Source of the DNA: an uncultured Clostridium sp. | GTDB taxonomy: Bacteria; Bacillota; Clostridia; TANB77; CAG-508 | Assembly: GCA_946496115.1 (NCBI GenBank) | Contig: CAMMFK010000049.1 | Coordinates: 1-10,627, forward strand | DNA: 10,627 nucleotides | Direction: 5' to 3' | Part shown: positions 5,419 through 10,627 of the stretch, piece by piece | Layout of the letters: each line of letters begins with the position of its first letter | Position numbering within the stretch: position 1 is the first letter of the stretch | Notes under the pieces: model-generated | The model's database searches: none | What the model was told of the DNA's origin: nothing | What the model saw: the letters and a program-made list of their open reading frames with translations, nothing else | Position numbers and translations under genes: made by a program

Positions 5419-6195
5419 TTATTCTTCTGAAGTTTCTTCATTTTGAGCAACTTCTTCCATGCTTGGTTCTTCGCTTTCTTCTACTGGTTGCTCTTCTTCA
5501 GATTCTAAGCTTTCGCCTTGTTTTCCTTCGATAACAGCATTTGCTAATACGTCTGTAACTAATTTAACAGCACGGATTGCATCATCGTTACCTGGAATAA
5601 CGTAGTCAACATCATTTGGGTCACAGTTTGTATCTACTAATCCAACTAAAGGAATATTTAATTTTCTAGCTTCTTGAACAGCTATATGTTCCTTTTTAGG
5701 GTCTACTACGAATATAACATCTGGAATTTGTGTCATTTCTTTAATTCCGCCTAAGTTCTTTTCTAGTTTATCCATTTCTTTCTTTAATAGGATAACTTCT
5801 TTTTTAGGTAGAACTTCAAATGTTCCATCTTCTTGCATTTTTTCTAATTCTGCTAATCTTTCAATTCTTTTTCTGATAGTTTTGAAGTTTGTTAATGTTC
5901 CTCCTAACCATCTTTCATTTACGTAGAACATTCCGCTTTTTTCAGCTGCTTCTTTAACACATTCTTGTGCTTGTTTCTTTGTTCCTACGAATAGAATTGT
6001 TTTTCCTTCTTCTGCTTGTTCTTTGATGAATGCATATGCCTCATCTAATTTTTTTGATGTTTTTTGTAAATCGATAATGTGGATACCATTTCTAGCTTGG
6101 AATATATATTCAGCCATTCTTGGGTCCCATCTTCTTGTTTGGTGTCCAAAATGCACACCTGCTTCTAGTAATTGTTTCATTGCAACTACTGCCAT
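5419..6195 (-). CDS. rpsB: 30S ribosomal protein S2
   Basis: S2 binds late to the small ribosomal subunit between head and body and is needed for S1-type mRNA contacts. The 258 residues include the family signature near the start (MKQLLEAGVHFGHQTRRWDP, from residue 6), ERWLGGTLTNF (94-104), and PDVIFVVDP (158-166) followed by the LVGLVDTNCDP region (183-193). A helical hairpin (about 105-150) matches the coiled-coil protrusion. The tail from about 227 onward is strongly acidic and Glu/Ser-rich, an extension that varies among species. AGGAGG eight bases before the ATG fixes the start. It is the first gene of the operon with tsf, under a consensus promoter about 100 bases upstream. Confidence 0.98.
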   Translation of the reverse strand: MAVVAMKQLLEAGVHFGHQTRRWDPRMAEYIFQARNGIHIIDLQKTSKKLDEAYAFIKEQAEEGKTILFVGTKKQAQECVKEAAEKSGMFYVNERWLGGTLTNFKTIRKRIERLAELEKMQEDGTFEVLPKKEVILLKKEMDKLEKNLGGIKEMTQIPDVIFVVDPKKEHIAVQEARKLNIPLVGLVDTNCDPNDVDYVIPGNDDAIRAVKLVTDVLANAVIEGKQGESLESEEEQPVEESEEPSMEEVAQNEETSEE

Positions 6196-6210
6196 TTTTA
6201 ATTCCTCCTT

Positions 6211-6240
6211 TTAGTTTTGTTCCTCCACAAACTTCATCAT
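6211..6240 (-). CDS. Possible 9-codon upstream ORF in the rpsB leader
   Basis: ATG ATG AAG begins a frame encoding MMKFVEEQN. Its TAA stop at 6211 abuts the AAAGGAGG ribosome site of rpsB. It is preceded by AAAAGG at about nine bases. Such a leader peptide could couple to rpsB initiation, but short ORFs arise readily by chance, and the second GGAGG inside it could equally be part of an RNA structure. Confidence 0.22.
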   Translation of the reverse strand: MMKFVEEQN

Positions 6241-6303
6241 TTAAAATTACCTTTTAGGCACTATTTTAAACTCCATTTGTGTGTGTATTTTTCAACGTAT
6301 ATT

Positions 6304-6332
6304 ATTATATCAAAGAAAAAGCCTTTTGACAA
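6304..6332 (-). promoter_or_regulatory. rpsB-tsf promoter
   Basis: On the minus strand TTGTCA (6327-6332) and a perfect TATAAT (6304-6309) are separated by 17 bases. Transcription should start near 6297, giving an untranslated leader of about 100 bases before rpsB. This leader length leaves room for autoregulation by S2, as known for other bacteria. Confidence 0.85.
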
Positions 6333-6340
6333 GGCTTTTT
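6316..6340. other. Terminator-like palindrome overlapping the rpsB promoter
   Basis: AAAAAGCCTT (6316-6325) and AAGGCTTTTT (6331-6340) form a perfect 10-bp inverted repeat with a five-base loop and a T-run on both sides. It covers the rpsB -35 element and spacer, so it is not in the rpsB mRNA. It could stop plus-strand antisense transcription or minus-strand read-in from upstream, insulating the two divergent genes. Confidence 0.55.
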
Positions 6341-6381
6341 TGGAAATTTTTTTATGTCATGGACCGTCCCAAAAGTAAAAT

Positions 6382-6419
6382 ATTACAAAAATGTAACATT
6401 AACTTAATGTTTTTGTAAT
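6382..6419. promoter_or_regulatory. Long inverted repeat upstream of the HExxH gene, possible operator
   Basis: ATTACAAAAA (6382-6391) and CATTAA (6397-6402) pair with TTAATG (6404-6409) and TTTTTGTAAT (6410-6419): 16 bp with a five-base bulge (TGTAA) and one central base. An alternative dyad TTAC-N6-GTAA lies at the left side. It abuts or overlaps the -35 region of the next gene, which suits a regulator site. A terminator role is less likely because no gene ends here. Confidence 0.45.
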
Positions 6420-6447
6420 TTATATTTACTTCATCTGGTGCTATAAT
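6419..6447 (+). promoter_or_regulatory. Extended -10 promoter of the HExxH gene
   Basis: A perfect TATAAT (6442-6447) is preceded by TGC, an extended -10 motif. The -35 at 17-base spacing is TTTATA (6419-6424), a 4 of 6 match. The start codon is at 6478, so the leader is about 25 bases. AAGGAGA lies nine bases before the ATG. Confidence 0.7.
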
Positions 6448-6477
6448 GTAATTAATTAAACTAAGGAGAAGTATTTT

Positions 6478-7572
6478 ATGGATACTATTAGTCAAGAATT
6501 AGAAAAAGAAGGCATTAAAGTTATTTGTCCAATAAGCACTTTAAATATAAATGAAATAGCAACTTATGTTGCAAGATTATTATGTTCTAAAATGCCTGAA
6601 TTAAAGCTTAAATATAATACTATATTTATGAGCATTTCAAGACTTCCTATGTATATTGCAGAAATGCCTCAAGGTCAGTCTGACGCATGCTACTATTACA
6701 AAAATTCATCTATTTATTTTAGAAAAGGTCTTACTTTTGATAAGATAAAAAAGCTCGCTGTTCATGAATGCATTCACCATCTTCAAGAAGTAAAGGATGG
6801 CAAAGGTAAGTTAAAAAAATTAGGCTTATGCACCTATGTAGGTGGAAAGTCTTATGGTGAGGCTTTAAATGAAGGCTCTGTTCAACTAATTTCATCATTT
6901 TTAAATGGTGAAAAGTCTGATGTTGTAAAATATTATGATATTACGCTTCCTACAGATAGTCCTTCATATTATCCTTTAGTATGCAATTTAGTAAAACAAA
7001 TTGGTTATGTATCAAATTTTGCAACCATGTTTGATAGTACAATTTTTGCAAATGATTTATTCTATGATAAATTTATTGCAGCTTGTGGAGAAGATGAAGC
7101 ATATGAAATTCAACAAAGTTTAGATAAAATAGTTTCTTTTGAAGGGAAAATTGCTAAACTTAATGAAAAAATCCAAACAGAAGATTTACCTTACAAAAAA
7201 TTTAAAGCTTGTACAGATAAAATTAATAATTATAAAGAAAAAATTAGAAAGACATTTATAAATACTCAAAATTTAATTATAACATCATTTTTTGATAAAG
7301 AAACTAAAAATTTACTATCTATCACAAGAATTGAAGAATATAGAAAATATTTATATAGTTTCAAAAATTTAATAGGTACTGTAGAAAATTATTCTTTCTT
7401 TAATGATTTTTATATCAAAAAGATGAATGAGTTAGATGCTAGATATGAAGCTTTAATAAATAATAAGTCTTTGGCTATTGTTAATCGTTCTAAAGTTAGT
7501 ATTTTCTTTAATTCTATTAAGAATTGGTTTGCAGGAAGTACTAATGAATATGAACATCAAAATAATAAATAA
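6478..7572 (+). CDS. Uncharacterised cytosolic HExxH protein, probable zinc peptidase
   Basis: I do not recognise the family of this 364-residue protein. It contains AVHECIHHLQE, where His96-Glu97-x-x-His100 is a classic zinc-binding and catalytic motif. GEALNEGSVQ follows at 127-136; Glu132 at this distance is the expected third ligand of gluzincin-type peptidases. There is no signal peptide or membrane segment, so it should act in the cytosol. The N-terminal half (1-190) carries the presumed catalytic domain; about 210-330 is Lys/Glu-rich and helical, likely coiled coil, and the C terminus ends in a hydrophobic/basic patch (about 338-351) then a polar tail. It is a single-gene unit, divergent from rpsB, with its own promoter and terminator. 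Substrate is unknown. It could also be an inactive relative that only binds zinc. Confidence 0.72.
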   Translation: MDTISQELEKEGIKVICPISTLNINEIATYVARLLCSKMPELKLKYNTIFMSISRLPMYIAEMPQGQSDACYYYKNSSIYFRKGLTFDKIKKLAVHECIHHLQEVKDGKGKLKKLGLCTYVGGKSYGEALNEGSVQLISSFLNGEKSDVVKYYDITLPTDSPSYYPLVCNLVKQIGYVSNFATMFDSTIFANDLFYDKFIAACGEDEAYEIQQSLDKIVSFEGKIAKLNEKIQTEDLPYKKFKACTDKINNYKEKIRKTFINTQNLIITSFFDKETKNLLSITRIEEYRKYLYSFKNLIGTVENYSFFNDFYIKKMNELDARYEALINNKSLAIVNRSKVSIFFNSIKNWFAGSTNEYEHQNNK

Positions 7573-7584
7573 AAAATTTCCTCA

Positions 7585-7622
7585 AAAAAGCAATAAATTG
7601 ATTTGACAATTTATTGCTTTTT
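7585..7622. terminator. Bidirectional terminator between convergent genes
   Basis: AAAAAGCAATAAATTG (7585-7600) and CAATTTATTGCTTTTT (7607-7622) form a perfect 16-bp stem with a six-base loop. T-runs follow on both strands. It ends the HExxH gene (stop at 7572) and the GltD-like operon arriving from the right (stop at 7657). Confidence 0.92.
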
Positions 7623-7656
7623 GCTTTAATTATATCCTAGAATTTTATTAGCTTTA

Positions 7657-8988
7657 TCATTTTAATTTTTCTATTATTTCATATGCTACATCTCTTCCGC
7701 TTCTAGCAGCCCATGCAACTGTCTGCTTATTACCAGCTATGTCGCCTATAGCATAAACATTTTTTATTGAGGTTTTCTTTTCTTCATCTGTATTTACATA
7801 TCCCCATTTGTTCTTTTCAAATCCTGCAATGTCTTTTTCTTCTGGCTTTGAACCTACTGCCATTATAACATAATCCATTCTCATTCTATAATTGCTTCCT
7901 TCTATATTAACAGGAGATAGTCTTGTTTCTCCTTCTTTTTGTACAAGCTTAGTTTTTATGCATTCTATTTCTTCAACTTTTCCATTTCCAAGTATTTTTA
8001 CAATATTATTTTGGAATAAGAATTCTATTCCCTCGTTTTTTGCATCTTCAATTTCTTTTCTCTCAGCTGGCATTTGCTCTTCTGCTCTTCTATAAATTAC
8101 AAATACTTTTTTGGCACCTAATCTTGCGACTGTTCTTGCAGTATCCATTGCAACATTTCCACCACCGCTCACAGCAACAATCTTTCCATTAAAATCTGGA
8201 TAGTTTTTATTTTGTAATAATTCATTTCCATCATATACTCCTTGTAAGCGTTCACCGGGAATATTCATTTTACTAGAGAGATTTGCACCTATTGCTAAGA
8301 TTGTTGCATCATATTTTGAGGCTATGCTTTCTATTGAAATTTTATTCTTTTCTTGTTCTTTAGGCTCTTCTGCTATGGTATTTGTTTTTTCATCTATTAT
8401 TTTTTGGTCGTTATTTGTCATAACTTCTACATTATATTTTACATTAATGCCAAGGCTTAGTATTGAATTTATAGTTTTTTCCAAAACTTTAGGATCTAGC
8501 CTAAATTCAGGTATTCCATGTTCTAGTATGCCTCCTAATTTGTTATGCTTTTCATATATTGTTACATTGGCTCCTGCTTTTGCTAGAAAAAAGCTTGCAG
8601 TTAGTCCTGCAGGTCCACCACCAATAACTGCTATATTTTTTCCTTCTAGTTCATTAGTTTTTTCTATATTCTTTATTAAATTATGCTCTAAGCCATAGTC
8701 TGATATGTATGCTTCTATATCTCCAATTTGCACACTTTCTCCTTTTATACCACGTACACAGCTTCCCATACATTGTTTATAATGAGGGCAAATTCTTCCA
8801 CACACACTTCCTAAGATACTTGTTTTTAGCAATGTGTAATATGCTTCATCAATATTTCCTTCTTTAACTAATCTTATAAATGTTGGTATGTCATTATTTA
8901 AAGGGCAACCTTTATTGCTACAAGGTTTTACTTTACAATTTAAACAATAATTTACTTTTTCTTGCATTTCTTTACTTAGTGCTTCCAT
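7657..8988 (-). CDS. GltD-like NAD(P)H-dependent Fe-S flavoprotein oxidoreductase
   Basis: This 443-residue protein has the architecture of glutamate synthase small subunits, NfnB and sulfide dehydrogenase subunits. Cysteines 15, 18, 23, 28 and 63, 67, 73, 77 should bind two [4Fe-4S] clusters. A first Rossmann fold VIGGGPAGLTA (121-131) binds FAD, and a second, VSGGGNVAMD (273-282) with YRR at 299-301, binds NAD(P)H. GDIAGNKQTVAWAARSGR (415-432) closes the FAD site. A Lys/Glu-rich insert at about 192-222 interrupts the region where relatives are shorter. No large glutamate synthase subunit or NfnA is nearby, so the electron acceptor is unknown and a gltD name is not justified. Its start overlaps the upstream glycosylase gene by 17 bases, with GAGGAG inside that gene, so translation is probably coupled. 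It is the last gene of a three-gene operon. Confidence 0.9.
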   Translation of the reverse strand: MEALSKEMQEKVNYCLNCKVKPCSNKGCPLNNDIPTFIRLVKEGNIDEAYYTLLKTSILGSVCGRICPHYKQCMGSCVRGIKGESVQIGDIEAYISDYGLEHNLIKNIEKTNELEGKNIAVIGGGPAGLTASFFLAKAGANVTIYEKHNKLGGILEHGIPEFRLDPKVLEKTINSILSLGINVKYNVEVMTNNDQKIIDEKTNTIAEEPKEQEKNKISIESIASKYDATILAIGANLSSKMNIPGERLQGVYDGNELLQNKNYPDFNGKIVAVSGGGNVAMDTARTVARLGAKKVFVIYRRAEEQMPAERKEIEDAKNEGIEFLFQNNIVKILGNGKVEEIECIKTKLVQKEGETRLSPVNIEGSNYRMRMDYVIMAVGSKPEEKDIAGFEKNKWGYVNTDEEKKTSIKNVYAIGDIAGNKQTVAWAARSGRDVAYEIIEKLK

Positions 8989-9553
8989 TTATTTCTCCTC
9001 TCATCTCATCATATTTTTTCATTACTAATTTTAGGTCTTTCCAAAACTCAATTTTTTTGTTTTCATCTCTAAGAAGTGCTGCTGGATGCCAAGTTGGCAT
9101 ATATAATATGCCTTTTTTCTCTATCCACTTTCCTCTACTAGATGTAATTCCATATTCTTTTCCTAATATATTTTTAAGTGCAGTACTACCAAGTAGAACT
9201 ATTATTTTTGGTTTTACTAATACAACTTGATTTCTTAAATAATCTAAGCAGGCTTCTGCCTCATCAGCTTCGGGCACTCTGTTTTGTGGTGGTCTGCATT
9301 TTACTACATTTGCAATGTATAAATCATCTCTATTTATTCCTAGCCCTTCAAATGCCTTATTCATGAGCTGTCCAGCTTTTCCTACAAAAGGTATTCCTTG
9401 CTTATCTTCGTCTGCCCCAGGACCTTCTCCAATAAGCATAATGTCTGCATTTTTATTTCCACATCCAAATACTATATTTGTTCTTTGCATACATAATTTA
9501 CATTTTTTACAACCTTTAATGCTGTTCTCTAATTCTTCCCAATTTTCTTTCAT
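8972..9553 (-). CDS. Family 4 uracil-DNA glycosylase (Fe-S type)
   Basis: This 193-residue enzyme should remove uracil from DNA to begin base-excision repair of deaminated cytosine or misincorporated dUMP. Cys15, Cys18, Cys86 and Cys102 (C-x2-C and C-x15-C) match the [4Fe-4S] ligands of the family. GEGPGADED (42-50) is the water-activating loop and FVGKAGQL (56-63) follows. HPAALLR (156-162) matches the uracil-binding and DNA-intercalating loop. Extra cysteines at 21 and 31 are not the usual ligands. Length fits the family, sometimes called UDGa or phage-SPO1 polymerase-related. AGAAGGA lies about eight bases before the ATG. It follows the LD-carboxypeptidase by 13 bases and overlaps the GltD-like gene by 17. 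Confidence 0.95.
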   Translation of the reverse strand: MKENWEELENSIKGCKKCKLCMQRTNIVFGCGNKNADIMLIGEGPGADEDKQGIPFVGKAGQLMNKAFEGLGINRDDLYIANVVKCRPPQNRVPEADEAEACLDYLRNQVVLVKPKIIVLLGSTALKNILGKEYGITSSRGKWIEKKGILYMPTWHPAALLRDENKKIEFWKDLKLVMKKYDEMRGEINGSTK

Positions 9554-9566
9554 TGCTTGCTTCCTT

Positions 9567-10466
9567 CTATTTTAAGTAATCCTCTACCAACTTTATTTTT
9601 ACGTCTTTTATTTCTGCTTTAACTCCCAAAGGTATTGTAATTTTTCTTTCTATATGTCCAAAATTATCTGATTTTATTATTGGAATGTTTAGATTCATAT
9701 CTTCTATTGTATCCATTAAGATTTTTTCAATAGCTACATCTCCCTCATAATTTCCAAGCCATATGCCACTTACTTTGTTAAATATACCTTTTTGTCTAAG
9801 TCTATATAAATAATTACTTACCATTGCTGATGGAGATTCAAAGCTAAATTCTTCTAAAAATAGTATTTTGTTTTTAAAATCTATTTCATCTATTAAACCT
9901 GTTGTTAAAGATAAATTTCCACCAACTAGCTCACCTACTGCTTGTCCTTCTTTTATCATTTTAAATTCTGAGTCATCTCTTGCTAAATCATAATAATTGT
10001 TTTCTAGTCTTTTCAACATTTCATCAAGTAAATAGTAGTTTGTATCTGGAGCATTTAATGATTTAAAGTTTGGTCCAATAAATCCTATATTCCCTGTTTT
10101 TTCATGAATATAGTTTATATATGATGTTGAGTCACTATAACCACATATAATTTTGTTATTTGATTTTATTGTGTTTAAATCTAAATATTCATAAACGCTA
10201 TTTGAATTGAATCCACCTTTTAAAGACATTATGGCATTTATGTTTTTATTTGCATACATTTCATTAATGTCTTCTGCTTTTTCCTTGGCTGTTGCTCCAT
10301 ATCCAGTTGTATTTTTATATACGTTTTTGCCAAATACAACATTATATCCTCTTTCTTTTAGAAGTCTTTCGGCTTCTTTTATTTCTGGTATGTCTTCGTT
10401 ATTTACTTTATCTGATGGACATACCACTCCTATTGTATCTCCTTTTTTTAATTTGTTTGCAAGCAT
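9567..10466 (-). CDS. S66-family LD-carboxypeptidase (LdcA/MccF-like)
   Basis: This 299-residue serine peptidase belongs to the family that cleaves L,D bonds, as when terminal D-Ala is removed from tetrapeptides during murein recycling, or microcin C-like nucleotide peptides are inactivated (MccF). The nucleophile is Ser111 in GYSDST. A Glu in LFLEEF (205-206) and His271 in GHIERKITIPLG complete the Ser-Glu-His triad. The usual RGGYG motif appears as LKGGFNSN (82-89). No signal peptide, so it acts in the cytosol. The segment after the catalytic Glu (SFESPSAMVSNYLYRL) resembles MccF-type members more than classical LdcA, so substrate is open. AAGGAG six to seven bases before the ATG fixes the start. 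It is the first gene of the operon with the glycosylase and the flavoprotein. Confidence 0.92.
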   Translation of the reverse strand: MLANKLKKGDTIGVVCPSDKVNNEDIPEIKEAERLLKERGYNVVFGKNVYKNTTGYGATAKEKAEDINEMYANKNINAIMSLKGGFNSNSVYEYLDLNTIKSNNKIICGYSDSTSYINYIHEKTGNIGFIGPNFKSLNAPDTNYYLLDEMLKRLENNYYDLARDDSEFKMIKEGQAVGELVGGNLSLTTGLIDEIDFKNKILFLEEFSFESPSAMVSNYLYRLRQKGIFNKVSGIWLGNYEGDVAIEKILMDTIEDMNLNIPIIKSDNFGHIERKITIPLGVKAEIKDVKIKLVEDYLK

Positions 10467-10476
10467 ATCTTTCTCC

Positions 10477-10533
10477 TTACTTTAAGTAATCTATTTTTAA
10501 AATTGTCTCAAATTTTTTGATGCCTTCCTTAAG
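10477..10533 (-). pseudogene. Possible remnant of a second S66 C terminus
   Basis: Just before the LD-carboxypeptidase gene an 18-codon open frame reads LKEGIKKFETILKIDYLK then TAA, preceded by a TAG at 10534-10536 and with no start codon. Its end resembles the VEDYLK end of the complete gene, and the two share the 11-mer TTTAAGTAATC (10481-10491 and 9571-9581) in the same frame next to the stop. It may be the tail of a deleted tandem copy, or coincidence. Confidence 0.25.
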
Positions 10534-10563
10534 CTACTCAAGAATGTTTTTAATCTATTTCAT

Positions 10564-10592
10564 ATTCTATATTATTTTTAAATAAAAGTCAA
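10564..10592 (-). promoter_or_regulatory. Promoter of the three-gene operon
   Basis: On the minus strand TTGACT (10587-10592) and TAGAAT (10564-10569) are separated by 17 bases; each is one base from consensus. Transcription would start near 10557, leaving a leader of about 90 bases before the LD-carboxypeptidase ATG. Confidence 0.75.
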
Positions 10593-10605
10593 AGAATTTG
10601 CATAG

Positions 10606-10627
10606 AAAAAAGTAGCTACATAGCTAC
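10606..10627 (-). terminator. Terminator of an unseen upstream gene, cut by the window edge
   Basis: The minus strand begins GTAGC-TATGTA-GCTAC followed by six T (10611-10606). This is a compact intrinsic terminator, and its stem may extend beyond the window. It implies a minus-strand gene ending just right of position 10627, separate from the operon that starts at 10592. Confidence 0.65.

Noticed and set aside
6326..6354. TTGACA on the plus strand at 6326-6331, as a plus-strand promoter for the HExxH gene.
   Set aside because: No acceptable -10 lies 16-18 bases downstream, and the extended -10 at 6439-6447 explains the gene better.
10207..10489. Two overlapping plus-strand frames opposite the start of the LD-carboxypeptidase.
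   Set aside because: They are Leu/Phe/Ser-rich antisense readings in two frames, without start signals, opposite a gene with an intact catalytic triad.

Overview
The window is AT-rich, densely coded bacterial DNA. Strong Shine-Dalgarno sequences (AGGAGG type), sigma-70/SigA-like promoters, U-tract terminators, standard stop codon use and EF-Ts, S2 and CadC/SmtB-type proteins of Firmicutes character all point to a low-GC Gram-positive. The best guess is an uncultured gut Clostridia lineage, because the surface protein at the left end resembles a type I associate with such genomes; that placement is inference. There is no tRNA, rRNA, CRISPR array, transposase or phage gene in the window.

Layout from left to right. 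Positions 117-1304 (minus) hold a membrane-anchored, cysteine-free surface protein. Positions 1305-1661 are a 357-base gene-free stretch with a long hairpin terminator, an AT-dinucleotide tract inside a 19-codon ORF, and an isolated C/G run. Positions 1662-4169 (minus) are a metal-resistance operon: an ArsR/SmtB-family repressor followed by a Zn/Cd-type P1B ATPase. A clear promoter and overlapping operator sit at 4272-4319. Positions 4425-6195 (minus) are rpsB-tsf (ribosomal protein S2 and EF-Ts), with its own consensus promoter and a strong terminator. Positions 6478-7572 (plus) hold a lone gene for an unrecognised cytosolic HExxH protein, probably a zinc peptidase, ending in a bidirectional terminator. 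Positions 7657-10466 (minus) are a three-gene operon: S66 LD-carboxypeptidase, family 4 uracil-DNA glycosylase, and a GltD-like Fe-S flavoprotein. It has a promoter at 10564-10592. The terminator of an unseen upstream gene lies at the right edge.

How the parts work: the repressor should release the operator when zinc, cadmium or lead accumulates, inducing the efflux ATPase. rpsB-tsf is housekeeping translation. The three-gene operon mixes cell-wall recycling, DNA repair and redox functions; the genes are tightly packed and probably co-transcribed, but no shared pathway is evident.

Most of the window is ordinary core or near-core sequence. I found no clear new multi-gene system. The items most worth a second look are the HExxH protein, two related long hairpins 2.9 kb apart, the sensor that keeps both of its family's metal sites, and several short leader ORFs.
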